A stretch of 64,000 nt of DNA from Bromus sterilis (GCA_950022295.1 OX465597.1:376991016-377055015), one strand, 5' to 3'; shown: positions 45,979 to 57,464, counted from the stretch's first letter. Notes: generated by a model not told the origin, from the sequence alone. A program made the numbers and translations.

Positions 45979-48614
45979 TCAAGCTTTGTTTTTAGGTCCC
46001 CATTTTTCAATGGGTCCTAGAGAGTTAGCAACAAGGGTCTTAGGAACCCAAATAGTCCATGCATAATCATCATAATTAGTGCCGACAAATTTAGCAAAAG
46101 TATATCCATCATTCCTTCTAATAAGGACATAAGATGGGTTGTTCATGCCGGCATAATTAGAAGAGGGAGCCACTTCCTTTGAAATGACTTCCTCTCCAAC
46201 CTTCTCCTTCCCTTTCTCCTTCTCCTTGTGCCCTTCTTGCACAAATGTGATTTGTTGTTGAGGAGGAGTTGCTTGGTGCTTCTTCTTCTTGTTCTTCTTC
46301 TTCTTGTGCTTGTTCTTCTTCTTCTTTTGAGAGGGAACAAAACCGATTCCCTCTTTGGCCACACATTCCTTTTGATTGCTCAAAAGTTCATTCAAGTTCT
46401 TTTCGCCTTGGATACAAGACACAAGACCTTTCTCAAGTTGCTCTTTCAACTTTTTGTTCTCAACAAGTAGTGATGCATAATCAATGGAGTTAGAAGCACA
46501 TGCATCATTAGGAGAGAAAGTAGCAAGAGTTTTAAGAGTGGAAGCCTTAAGTTGGTTGTAAGACTCGGTGAGAGTTATAAGCTCCCCTTTTATGAGCTTG
46601 TGGCTCTTTTCAAGGAGTTTATACTCCTCACCGAGTTCACCATGATCAACTTTAAGCTTAACAATTTTATCCATGAGATCATGCTTAATTTCAAGAGAGA
46701 GTTCTAGAGCATCATTGACTTTAACAAAATCTATCTCATTTGAAGTGATGGTTTCCTCAAGTGAGGCTTTCATGTTTTCTACTTCAAGGAGATTTTGCTC
46801 AAGGAGATCATTTCTCTCCTTTTCCTCCATTAAGAGGGTTTCCACATTTCCGATGTAGTCATCACGTTCGGTGAGTGACCTCATCATGTTGAGGAAACGA
46901 GCAAGGGATTCTCCCTTAAGTGTCTTCATGAAAGCCAATGAGGCTTCCTCATTATAATCGACACCATCATCATCACACTCGTTATCCGACTCTTCTTGCA
47001 AAGAGTTGGTAGTGTTAGATGATGGCGTAGAGTTGATAGACTTTGATATTACCTCTTTTGCCATGAGGCATCGGTGGACGATGGTCTTGTTCTCGTTGGG
47101 GGAGTCGAAGAGGCTTGATGAGGTGGAGGAGGACTTGGAGTGCATGGCAATAGTGGCCATGCCCTTGTGCTCATCTTCATCACCGTCTTCTTCATCCTCG
47201 GAGATGTACTCTTCATGAACAAGAGCCTTGTCGCCACGCCTCCTGGCAAACTTGTTGAATCTCTTCTTCTTGAGAATAAGCTTCTCGGATTTCTCTTCTC
47301 TTCTTTCATATGGACAGTCCGCAACAAAATGCTTTGGACTATCGCAATTGTAGCACTTTCTTCTTCCAAAGGTTTTGCCCTTGAGATGATTACTTCCTTT
47401 GTTTCCCGGAGTCCCCATGGTGCCCACATATTTTCGGACAAGGAGGGCCACATCTTCTTCAAAGTCTTCGGCCGGGCACGAGGGACCATCTTCTTCTTCA
47501 CAATATTCTTCCACTTCTTCCACCTCCACCATCTTGGAGGGGGAAGCCACCTTCTTGGCCTTCAAGGCGAGGTTGTTGGAGCTATTGATCCCATAGACAA
47601 GGTCATGGGTTTGCTTGGACTTGGTCTTCAACAAAGACTTGGTGGTGAAGGATGACACAATTTGATTTGGTGTCAATTGGTCAAAATCCATGCGTTGGTA
47701 AATCATGGTGACCATGTTTTCATCCGTGAGAATCATGGCGCACAAGAATCTGTCCTTGATGAAATTGTCATCGGCCCATGTGCAACCATAGTTCCTTAGA
47801 TCCAACACAATGGATTTGAGACTACGGAAAGCTTGATCCGCAGTCTCACCTTCCTTCCTCACGAACATGTTAACCTCTGTCTTGAGAAGGGCCAGACGAG
47901 ATCTCTGCACACTTGCGTCTCCTTCAAAGATTTCCCCAAGGGTATTCCAAATTTCCTTGGCCGACTTCAATAGAGCAATGGAGTCTCGGTAGTCATCCGG
48001 CACGGCCTTCCGGAGCATGTGACAGGCAGTGTCATTGAGTTGTTCATCAACCTCTTCTCTTGGAGATAAGCTTGACGGATCCTTGGGACGATAGCCTCTC
48101 AAGATGATCCACCACAATTGAGTGGAGGCACTCCGGACATGGGACTCCATAGCTAGCTTCCATTTACCAAACGAGTCAGGATTCAAGAGGGGGGGTCCCC
48201 AGTATGATTAATATGCGGCATAGGAATATGAGGACGAGCATATGAAGGAGCAGCAGCATTGTATGACGGTGCAATAGGACGTGGTGGTGGTGGTGGTGTC
48301 TCCCTCACTCCATCAACATCCAAAGTGGTGTTTGGACAAAATGTTGATGAGGTAGAGGGAGCTTGTGAGATAGAAGCAAGCTTCTTATCGACCTCTTCAC
48401 TAACCAAGGCCTTCATCGAATTTTCCATGGAGCTTTTGAAAGACTCCATGAAAGAGGCGAATTCGGTCATGGTTAGTGAGGTGGCGGAGCTAGGTCCACC
48501 ACCCTCTTGGTGTGTTGTTTGTGGGACGGGTGGGTTAGTAATGGGTGCACCATGTGCACTCGGTACTCCCCCATCCGTGGGAAGGGTATCACCTTGATCC
48601 CCTAGATTGACCAT
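45979..48614 (-). pseudogene. Gag of the SIRE-like Copia (one frameshift)
   Basis: The N-terminal 143 codons (48614-48183, MVNLGDQGDTLP.., proline-rich) and the following 735 codons (48186-45979) overlap at a run of seven C on the coding strand; one base less would fuse them as ..GDPPLLNPDSFGKWKLAMESHV. In the larger part, the Copia Gag domain (residues about 1-190: LWWIILRGYRP, AKEIWNTLGEIFEG, LRNYGCTWADDNFI) is followed by an acidic stretch and the CCHC zinc knuckle CYNCDSPKHFVADC (about 278-291). Then comes a long coiled-coil region (about 410-600) and a lysine-rich tract (KKKKNKHKKKKNKKKK). Gag coats the particle RNA. The terminal TGA may be a mutated Trp codon or a suppressible stop. Confidence 0.85.
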
Positions 48615-48666
48615 ATTCTCTTAGGCGGTTAAGCCCTTAATAAGAGACCAAAGCTCTGATACCAAT

Positions 48667-50013
48667 TGAAAGGATCGATACGGTCAACTAGAGGGGGGTG
48701 AATAGGTGACTAACAAATTTAAGCTTTATTACCAAATTTTAGGGTTAGGCGGATTAAAACAATTCTCTAGATGTGAATCTCAATGAAATAACCCTAGGTG
48801 GCAAGCAAGCTTAAATCAAGTATGCTAGGCAACAAATACGATAGCAAGCCAACAAGCATACAAGGTTAGAACAAATAAAGGGCGGAAAGGATAAACCACA
48901 AGTGAAGAGGAGATGTGGTGATTTGTTTGACCGAAGTTCACACTCTTTTGAGGGAGTGCTAATCTCCGTTGGAGCGGTGCTCAAGATTGAGAACGCTACA
49001 ACAACGTAGCTCACCGTATTCTCCCCTTTCGAGTCACCCCCAACGGATGAGCCTCGAATCCACTCGGGGTTGGTCTTGAAGGCGACCACCACACCTTTAC
49101 AGACTTCCCGGAGCACACCACAAGCAAGGAAGCTTCCGGGACGGACACCTAAGCCACCTAGGAGCCAAAGCTCCAAGAGTAACAAGTCAAAGGGTGAAGA
49201 AATCTTGCGGGGAACACAAATCGGTTTGGTGAAAGTGTAGATCGGGCCTTGCTCTCCCAAATCCCAAAGTATCAACAAGTTTGGTTGGAGGAGATGGGAG
49301 TATTGAGCAAAATGGAGTTCATGGAGTGGAGGCTCAAGCAAGGGAAAATGATTAGGGCTGGAGGAAGAAGAAGGGGGGCTTATATAGTGGAGAGAGCTGT
49401 GAGGGGGGCATCTAGCCGTTGGAGGCCCGTGCGCACGGGCTAAGTGAGCCCCGTGCGCACGGGCTACTCAGAGCCGGATGCTCTACCCCGTGCGCACGGG
49501 GGTCTCGGACCCCGTGCGCACGGACTACTCAGAGAGGCTCGGGGTACCCCGTGCGCACGGGGGTTAGAGACCACGTGCGCACGGGTTACTCAGTGAGCCT
49601 CTGGGTACCCCGTGCGCACGGGGGTCAGAGACCCCGTGCACACGGGGTGACCAGAGACAAACTGGTCCACCTCACAATGAGCCCATGCAATCGCACACTT
49701 TTCGGCACTTCTTCCAGATGGGTTTGGGATGAAATATTTGGACATGGAAAATGTGTTCCCACACATACTCAATCTCATTGACCCCTCTTTATAGTATGGT
49801 GATCCTATGACTCAAATCAAACCGAAAGAATCCTTCGAGTCATCAGGTGAACACCACGCCTTTTATCTTTTTGAATCGGGGCCAATCATCCTCCAAAATT
49901 AATAACCCACCACGGGACCTATGACCTGAGATAAATATTTAACACCCGTCATTAGTCCCACTAACCACATTGTCATTACACCAAAACACCATTTAGGAGT
50001 AAATGCACTTTCA
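48667..50013 (-). repeat. 5' LTR of the SIRE-like Copia with palindrome cluster
   Basis: 1347 bases, TGAAAGGATCG..GCACTTTCA on the plus strand. On the coding strand the TATA box is TATATAAG (49386-49379). Upstream of it lies the cluster of CCGTGCGCACGG palindromes (49428-49650). Confidence 0.85.
49428..49650 (-). repeat. Eight copies of the palindrome CCGTGCGCACGG in the SIRE-like LTR
   Basis: The 12-bp perfect palindrome (two copies with one change) recurs about every 22-37 bases, mostly inside CCCCGTGCGCACGGGG and spaced by short stretches such as TACTCAGAG. It sits 40-270 bases upstream of the TATA box on the coding strand, the enhancer position of the LTR. Confidence 0.8.
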
Positions 50014-50509
50014 CTTTCCTTGTAGCATAATTAGCATTGCGGTGCGTTTATAATTTTGTCAATTGCCCAGCTGTAATTTGTTCACCCATCTTAGCTGTTT
50101 TATCATCTAATGGGAGAAAGACATCACTAGTGAACATGATGGGACCCCGGTCCATATTTCTGCCACTGTTTACAGCTCCATTATTTACTGATTTTATCTC
50201 CTTTTGGTTTCAATCACCATCACTATTTTCCACCGTGCGTTTGATCCTTTGTAAACGACAAGGCTGGAGAGATTGACAACCTCTCTGTACTCATTGGGGG
50301 AAAAGTTACTTCTTGTGTGTGCAGGTCCAGGTCAAGTGGGTAATTATCTTCAAACGGCGCCTTGCTCGTTTGACCACCTTCTTGTCGATCCTTGGAGTCC
50401 TACTGGTCGATTAAACCTTGGTATCTTTATCGAGGTAAATTTTTTTCTACGCTACTTCTCAACCTTTCACTTGGGGTAGCCAACGAGGAGCACTACTTCA
50501 GTGCCATAA

Positions 50510-50758
50510 TCCTTTTGCTGGATCTAATGTGGATGACGAGGATTAGACTCGGAAAATCCTATGGTTAGGAACCCTGGGTTTGATCGTAGAATGGGGAGTG
50601 CAAGGTTGCGATCTCGTCTGCTAACAGGAGACATGAATTTACCCAGGTATCAGAATCATCTCGGCATAAAGGCGTTGCTCAACGCTCTCTGGGCGGTGGA
50701 GGAGCGGCTTGGGGCTTCCTTTACGACGGAGCTAACGTCGCTAGCTACAACACAATTC
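50510..50758. other. Unassigned sequence after element A
   Basis: No gene or known element is recognised. An open frame at 50561-50815 shows no domain. Confidence 0.4.
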
Positions 50759-51499
50759 ATGAGGCTCAAGCACTACAATCAATTCCACCAATCCTCTCTC
50801 TACCCGTCTACATGATATCAGTCTAACTGATCCAATCCTAGCCGTCGTCCCGCCTCTTACGCCCCGCGCCACCCTGGGGGGCTGATCCTCATGATCGCCG
50901 CCGCCGAGGGCCGCGTCGCTCGTAACTAGGGTTCGTCCGCCGGTCCTGTGGACCGACTGCCCAAGGGTCTTTTCTCCTGATCCCTTGATCTGGGTTTTCT
51001 CTCTCTCTCACGATCACCTTTGATCGACGTTCTTATTTTGTTTTTCGATCCAACATCGATACGCATCATCCACTGTCGTCGTCGTTTTCCTGAACCTCTA
51101 TTCAACCACCGATGCGACTACCATCCTCTTCTTCGACATGGCGGCTTCGTGCGAGGCGGCGGCTCGTAATGGTCTTCTTCCGTGCGTCAGTCCGCCTCTG
51201 TTTCAGATCGGGACTACTAATCCACCACGCCATCACCCAGGACGCCCTCACATGTGGCGCCGCGTTGGCGACGTCGGCGTTCCCCGTTGTCTTTCACCCG
51301 TGCTGCCCGCTCGAGCCTCCGCTGTGGCCGGCTGGCCGGCCGCTTGAGCACCGAAATGCATGTCAGTAGTAAAATTAATCAAATTAGCATGGTAAGATTT
51401 TTACTATTCTGTCAGTGGTCCATATTTTTTCAGAAATGCATTCTTATTAAGTATAATGCATTGCCAACTATGTTACTAATATATATGTTCTTCAACAGA

Positions 51500-51691
51500 G
51501 GATCTCGCAAGCTGTTACGCCTAGGTGGATGCTGGGAACCAGAGGCGAAGTCACAATTGTTTTATGCACGTCCATGGGGAGAACCTTTCAAACATGACTA
51601 CAACACTAAAAGTGGAACAGATGGATGTGTAAGAATCAAAAGATGGAGGAAGATAATGGTTCAGAAGAATCCAAAACCTGGAGACAAGTAA
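51500..51691 (+). other. Exon-like open segment of unknown origin
   Basis: After a splice-acceptor-like TTCAACAG (to 51499) an open stretch reads GSRKLLRLGGCWEPEAKSQLF..PWGEPFKHDYNTKSG.. and ends IKRWRKIMVQKNPKPGDK-TAA. The W..I.VQKN..PGD ending resembles the end of a B3 domain. A GC-rich leader with CT-rich stretches (50830-51130) precedes it and an intron-like A/T-rich stretch (51365-51499) separates them. It may be a captured gene piece inside the small Copia-like element. Confidence 0.3.
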
Positions 51692-52582
51692 TTCTCTATT
51701 CCACATTATGGAGAATTTCGACGTATTTTTGGTTTTATTTCTTTTCATCTTTGCGTGAGTAGGTCCTACTAGTCATGTCCTCGGAGTAGGTCCTAGCTAT
51801 GTATTGGATATTGTTATCATGAGATATTTTTACTTGTGATGTGTCCATAAGTTGTCATCGTGAACAATTAGCTACTACACTCTGCTTGAAATTATTGTTG
51901 TTATCGTGAGATAATGTTACTTGTGTCGTGCCCATAAGTTGTTTGTTATGATATAAATATGTTGGATCAATTTTTTGATAATCATGAAAATGTAATTTTT
52001 TTCGATAAAGGGCGCTTTATTAGTGAATAATCAAGTATTACACCCGGCCTCTGCATAACTAAGATGCACACAGCCACCCAAATCCAAACACAAGAGAAAA
52101 ATTACAAAAAAACAGCGAAAACAAATACTACGTAGAGTTGTTGATCGCCGCAGATGGAGGAGGGCCAATCCGCAGGTTATGCTGCCACCCACGTTGGGAA
52201 AAAATATCCCTCGCCGTATCATGAAAATGTAATATGTGTGATACTACTTTGTATACAAAGTTATGTGTGTATGCTGAAAAATTGTATAAAAACCTATATA
52301 AATACGCTAAAAATACTAGTGCAGAATAAAAAAAACTATACAAAAGTACCTGCAACGCAGGGTTGGTAGGAGTGATGCTAGTAGCCATAGATACCTGCAA
52401 TGCGGGGTTGGGATGCGCGCTGCGTGTCTCCCTTGACACCTACAGCGCGGGATGGACCCCGCGCTGCTAATTACTAGTTAGCTACAACACGTTAGTAGCA
52501 GCGTGGGTACCAATTGCCCTTTACCCCGCGCAGCTGGTGGCCTTTTTCCTAGTATTGTTCTTACCGCCCCTACGCTTGCCCG
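51692..52582. other. Noncoding stretch; possible non-LTR tail at 52003-52130
   Basis: TTTTTTTCGATAAAGGG..TTATTAGTGAATAATC..ACACCCGGCCTCTGC resembles the minus-strand 3' end of LINE-derived sequence seen often in Triticeae DNA. The flanks hold only short phrases such as TACCTGCAA(C/T)GC(A/G)GGGTTGG given twice (52350, 52395). No gene is seen. Confidence 0.3.
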
Positions 52583-53005
52583 GTGCCGGCAACACCGGCA
52601 CGTGCCTATGTCCATGGCGTGTTACCGGGCTTGGCATGCCCGGCGCGACGCTTTGTCCGCGACATCTTGAACAGGGCACCCCTTGCGCCTGCGGCTCCTT
52701 GGCGACTTCCTCGACACCGGCTACTCCGACTCAACATCGACCACGACGTTCATCGCACGACTACCTCAACTACGGCTTCACCACCCTACACTTTCGTCTA
52801 CTTCTACATCGACACAAAGGGCTACCATTTGCTTGGAAACCTCTTCGGTTTCCACTCCAGCCACAACTTCTGCAATGCGTCGATCGTTATGACTATGGTG
52901 GGGGTGTTTGTCGGCTCCGCCTTCAGATTCTTCTCCAGTCTCACCTTCCGTGTCGCTATGTTGTGGTTGCGGGAGGGGGGATGTTGAGTATCATGGTTAT
53001 TTATG

Positions 53006-53590
53006 AAACTAGATGATACCCCGCGCGTTGTTGTGGAACTGCTAATAAATAATTTAATGTTGCAAAACATGTGAAATTTATGAAATTTAGTATAATTTAA
53101 GTATAAATTCTTTTATGAAATAAATAGTGTTTCAAGTAAAAATCTAAAAAATGATCAAAAATCTAAAAATTAGTGTGATTTTTTTATTAATTTATTTCCT
53201 TGAGAATATACCGGCGAGACGATATGAGACGGAAAAAAAACGTTGAGTGAAGAAAGTGGAGACATCACCCTTAACTAAACGTAAAATAATGATAGCAACT
53301 ACATATGTGCATTCATAAAAAAAATTATCGCATAGAAAATAATATGTGAGGTAGCTCATACTTTGATTTTCTATATAAAAATTGCTTATAAATCATGAGG
53401 CTTGTGTATAAAAAAGTTAATATTTATTTATGATAGGGTGCATGTGCATGCAGATTTAATAAAAATATGTGCATGAAGTGTTAGTGGAAAAGAATTTGTT
53501 GATGGTGGACCTGCTTGCTGATGCGAATAGCTTGTATGTCAAGAAATATAGGTTAGTGGAGATGAACTATTTAGGTCTTATAGATGTGAG
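53006..53590 (+). repeat. AT-rich 0.6-kb repeat, copy 1
   Basis: Starts AACTAGATGATACCCCGCGCG and ends near GAACTATTTAGGTCTTATAGATG. It shares long phrases with 53890-54455 (for example GGAGACATCACCCTTAACTA, GCAACTACATATGTGCATTC, GCATGCAGATTTAAT). The class is unknown; it lies inside an LTR-like sequence. Confidence 0.65.
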
Positions 53591-53889
53591 ATAAAGTAGG
53601 ATTTTATTTTACCTTGCCTTGTATTTCAAATAGATTATTGTACTCCTACATATATATGATATGAGGCTCAAGCAACACAATTAATTATTTCACCAAATCC
53701 CTCTTTATTCTACTACACATCTCATCGGCTATAGATGTATCGTGGTGGTACGGGTAAGATACCGTCTGAAAGCTCTACGCTTTGGCGCCAATGGCGGAAC
53801 ACGAGGGTGTCGTTATTTTTCTAAAGATGTCGTTAGGTTTTTCTCTTCGTGTCCAGATTTGTATTACTTGGTTTCTAAAAGAACTAGAT

Positions 53890-54455
53890 AATACCCCGCG
53901 CGTTGCCGCGAGAATTATTAACAAAATATTTAATGTTTTAAAATATTAGAAAATTTATGAAACTTAGTACAATTTAATTATGAAATATTTTTAATAGAGA
54001 TAATGTTTAGAGTAAAAAACTGATAAATTTGATGGAAAATCTAGAAATGAGTGTGAATTATGTTTTATTAATTATTACATTGAAAATACACTGTTGAGAC
54101 GATATTAGATGAAAATAATGTTGAGTGAAGAAAATGGAGACATCACCCTTAACTAAACCTAAAACAATAATAGCAACTACATATGTGCATTCATAAAAAA
54201 AAGTTGTTGCATACAAAAATAAAACACAGAGTTACACATAATTTGATTTTCTATAAAAAATCGCTTCTAAATCATGATGGTTAGTGCATAAAAAATTAAT
54301 ACTTATTTGCGATAGGGCGCATGCTCATGCAGATTTAATGAAAGCATGTGCATAATGAGTTAATGGAAAAGAGGTGAACCTACTTGATGATATGAATAGC
54401 TTACATGTTAAAAAAAATAAGTTAATGAGACTGAACTATTTAGGTATTATAGATA
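53890..54455 (+). repeat. AT-rich 0.6-kb repeat, copy 2
   Basis: Same orientation as copy 1, starts AACTAGATAATACCCCGCGCG and ends near GAACTATTTAGGTATTATAGATA. The two copies differ by many substitutions and small indels, so the insertions or the duplication are old. Confidence 0.65.
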
Positions 54456-56233
54456 TCTTATCATTAGCATTCTGCCTCATCGATCCACTTACATCTACGA
54501 GTATATATATACATAGGAGAGATTGTGGTCGGGGCTATTGCTATGCTCTGGAAAAAGATGCAACAGAGATGTCTTGTTTAGCATAAACTGATTACTGTCT
54601 ACTATCAGGAAAGAACGAGTCAAAAAGACGTATCGCAGACCGCAGATAATTTTGTGGAGACAGCACTTGGATCGGCAAAAAGGTCGCTGGATCAATCCTT
54701 TATTGTCTCCAAAAAAATGCGGTATGCCTGGTGTACACAGCAGGAGCATCACAACTGCATCAGCGTGATGCATATACAAGGATACGTAGATATGACCTAT
54801 TTAGAATAGTGCGCGATCCAACACATTTAATATAGTACGTAGTACAGTACGTGTATAGTTTCGGGGTCGTTGCAGTGAAGGCCATGCTGGATGGCTCAGT
54901 CCGTGGATGCATTCGGGGCAGTGAAGGCCAGCTAGCTGCCACACATATCAGCTTAGCATGGACCTGACGGAAACGTGCACACGTCCGATGCTGTGCTTGG
55001 ATACCTAGCTTGTGCCGTTGCGGTTTCCGTTTTGTTTGGGCAGTGTAGATGAGGAGCAAGCATGGACGTGATCATGGCGTCACGGCGGCGTCACACCCCC
55101 ACAAACCGGTGTCGACGGGGGCGCGTCGACTTCGGATTGATTCGGCATTCAATGGCTGGCTCAGATGCACGGCCCACTGCCAGCAGCTAGCTAGAAGAAG
55201 TACCACTGTAGTCTGTACCAGCATATGCACCGTGCGAGGTGGTCTTGATTTCTTGCCCGGCCCACTCGCCTCTGCCTACTCATCCGTGCACCCCTCCCCT
55301 AGTCCGTCCGTATCCAGCAGAGTCAATCAAGCAAAAAGGAGGGAACGAAGACTCTCGCGGGCCATGGTCAGCTTGCTTTCCCATGTCTCTTGCGAACGTG
55401 CAATGTTTCGTTCGGGCCACCAAACCAAACTGCACCAACCTCATGCACGTAATGGGGTCCGGCCGCCGGCGGTCAGGGATTTTCTCGCAAAAGCCGGCGC
55501 GGTCGACAACGATTTTGCCATGGACGGCTAATTACTACAGTCCCTAGCCCTAGCCGTGGCCTCTCGACGACGACGTGCCGTACCGGGTCGGCGCGCGACC
55601 GGCCTGGCTCGGAACCGGGGATAGCGCACCATCACCATGGTATGGTGCTATGATTACGGCGGTGCCGGTGCGGCGGCCGTCGCTTTCTTCCCTTCCGTCT
55701 CCCTCGCCGCGCCGCGCACGATGGACACTGCTCTGCTACGCTCCGCTGCGCGAGTAGTGAGTGCGCGCTAGCTCCATCTGCAGATGCTATTTTCAGCTCG
55801 TTTCGTTTTTCCTTTCACTTTCCCATCATTCATGCCTCGCAAGTGATCGCAGTTCATACCGCCTTTCCTTTGCATCTACTCTACTCATGTAGAGTACGTA
55901 TTTCCACTGGTCGATCCGGGTCCGGCCACTACGAAATATTCTCCCACCTTATCTTCTGAATCCAACGCAGATATACCTGTGATCTTTTCAGTAACACATC
56001 AGCCGCGCATGCACACTGATAGTTCCAATGGATGATTTTTTTTGTTGCGCACAATGACGGGCTGCACAAGGAAGGAGGAGGCCTGGTGAAGCTGGCCCTT
56101 CAGATGAATCACTCTGGCCCAACATAAGAAAAGAAAAAAAAACCTCTGGATTGCGCTTATATGCTGGACGCTACGTACAACGAATAATAATCCAAAATTG
56201 ACGGTGAAAACGGTGTAATACACAAAATATAAT
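54456..56233. other. Low-copy sequence, CpG-rich at 55050-55760
   Basis: No gene is supported. Open frames at 55049-55531 and 55239-55547 overlap in different frames and show no domain. The GC- and CpG-rich block with CT-rich stretches downstream (55760-55870) could be the 5' flank of a lost gene, but I see no splice-consistent coding sequence. Confidence 0.35.
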
Positions 56234-56297
56234 TGTTGAGAGTGGGATTCGAACCGACCCTTAATGTGCTGCCTTAGACCAACTCGGCCATCCCAAC
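56234..56297 (-). tRNA. Truncated tRNA-Leu-like sequence (pseudogene)
   Basis: On the minus strand the acceptor stem GTTGGGA/TCTCAAC pairs fully (one G-T). The A box TGGCCGAGTTGG, a D stem GCC/GGC, the B box GGTTCGAATCC and a T stem with one mismatch are present. The D arm with GGTCTAAGGC and the anticodon-loop relic TTAAGG point to tRNA-Leu(AAG). The 3' half of the anticodon stem and the long variable arm are missing (64 bases instead of about 80), so it cannot be aminoacylated normally. TTTT follows at 56224-56227 on the minus strand. Confidence 0.65.
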
Positions 56298-56590
56298 AAT
56301 TGTAATCTACCATATACTGAATTTAATAAATAATTTAATTACGATTATTACGACATAAACCAAGATGTATGTAATATTGGGATAATTGTAAGCTATACAT
56401 GGTAAGCCCACGTCTTTCCAAAGTTAGTATCGCCCAGATTTTGAACGACGGAATCAAGTGTCTACTTCACTCGCAATTGGCCAAGGCTCCACTGAGCATT
56501 ACTAGTCCCTCGATATCTACTACTCCGTCCAATCCATAATAAATGTCATTTATTTACTCCATCTGACCAATATTAATGTACACACACTTA

Positions 56591-57178
56591 GACTGGTCAC
56601 AATGGGGGAGTAACTTAGACTAGTAACATACACGGATTTTGAGTCTATGTTACTATCTCCACAATGGGTAGTACTCCCTTCGTTCCGGTTTATTAGGCCC
56701 GTAAGCAGCATAACCATGTCCCTTTTTATAAGGCCTTGTCTTGAGAAGTTGCGTGCATGCATCCTTTTTATTGTTTGTATGAGGAGTTATTGTTGTTAAT
56801 CCCATCACTAGGAAATAAATACATTGTATGCAAGTTTTTTCATTGGTTGCATGTAAAAACTAGCATATGAGAGAGTGCATTGAGAATGACATGAAGTGAT
56901 TAATGTGAGCAAATTACTATGTGCCTTGGTATAAGAGAAATGGTCTTTGGGCCCAATAAACCGGGACGGAGGTAGTAACACATATGTACTGTCATATAAG
57001 ACTTCATTTATTAGATTATAGACTCATATTGTCTTGGTATGTGTGATCTTACTCAAAGAGCTAGTAACTAGCTAAGTTACTACAAACATCGCTCTCCTCA
57101 TTAACTCATTGCCACATAAGCAAAATTGCTGAGTTGGACACTATGTTACTGCTAAGTTACTGCACATTGGGGCTAGCC
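56591..57178. mobile_element. Tourist MITE T1
   Basis: Termini GACTGGTCACAATGGGGGAG..CTTA and TAAGTTACTGCACATTGGGGCTAGCC are inverted copies; the target duplication TTA is at 56588-56590 and 57179-57181. It lies in S2 and carries S3. Confidence 0.75.
56674..56972. mobile_element. Stowaway MITE S3
   Basis: CTCCCTTCGTTCCGGTTTATTAGGCCC on the left is inverted on the right as GGGCCCAATAAACCGGGACGGAGG; TA at 56672-56673 and 56973-56974. 299 bases, with the best preserved termini of the nest, so probably young. Confidence 0.85.
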
Positions 57179-57181
57179 TTA

Positions 57182-57464
57182 GGGCATCTCCAATGGTTGT
57201 AAGATAGATGTTGATAAATTTGATACCTAGAATATATTGATGATGTGGCATGTAATAAATGAGGTGAGAGAGCATAGTTGTATGTAGATTAACCAACAAC
57301 TCTTGCACAAACTCTAAGGTAGAATAGAGAGCAACCACATTTATTTTCTCACCTTTTTTGGATGACTTACATACAACCTATTGGAGTACTTGTATGATAG
57401 CTTGTTGGTTGATGACATGAACATTTTATCAACAACACTTACATACAAACTATTGAAGATGCTC
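57182..57464. mobile_element. Tourist MITE T2
   Basis: GGGCATCTCCAATGGTTGTAAG and its inverted copy ending ACTATTGAAGATGCTC, with TTA at 57179-57181 and 57465-57467. The left TTA is also the right target duplication of T1. Confidence 0.8.

Larger units (their letters stand above)
44842..50013 (-). mobile_element. SIRE-like Copia element with internal deletion
   Basis: The right side is the 5' LTR (48667-50013). The left LTR keeps only 202 bases (44842-45043). The PBS complement of TGGTATCAGAG lies at 48650-48663. CTTTC (44837-44841 and 50014-50018) is a perfect target duplication. Gag, protease and half of integrase are present; the rest of pol and most of the 3' LTR are deleted. The large Gag with a coiled-coil C-terminal region suggests the SIRE lineage. 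Confidence 0.85.
19401..50509 (+). mobile_element. Outer Athila-type element A (3' portion), host of the nest
   Basis: Internal 3' sequence at 19401-20663 resumes after the CACTA insertion at 43362 and runs through a purine tract (AAGCTTGGGATTT) into a 3' LTR at 43682. That LTR continues to 44841 and, after the SIRE-like insertion, from 50019 to 50509. Joined, the LTR is 1651 bases, the family length. Its terminal CA is mutated (..GTGCCATAA). The 5' half of A lies left of the window. No coding sequence of A is inside the window. Confidence 0.82.
50759..53735 (+). mobile_element. Remnant of a small non-autonomous Copia-like element
   Basis: ATGAGGCTCAAGCA..CAAT.AATT..CACCAA..CC (50759-50812) matches 53668-53730, the U5-like end of an LTR. 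The first copy is followed by a PBS-like TGATATCAG (TGGTATCAG expected). Before the second, a purine tract GCGGGAGGGGGGA (52971-52983) precedes TGTTGAGTATCATGG, an LTR-like start. The left LTR is thus cut to about 55 bases. The interior has no gag or pol. The right LTR is interrupted by the repeat at 53006. Confidence 0.4.

Noticed and set aside
46143..47655. Open frames opposite or shifted to the Copia Gag
   Set aside because: Shadows of the Gag frame; lysine/glutamate-rich codons open the other frames.
52537..53016. Frames of 159 and 134 codons before the LTR-like sequence at 52984
   Set aside because: Overlap in different frames without domain; the position before a purine tract fits the noncoding 3' part of a retroelement.
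55049..55757. CpG-rich block as a gene start
   Set aside because: No consistent coding frame or splice pattern; kept only as low-copy sequence.
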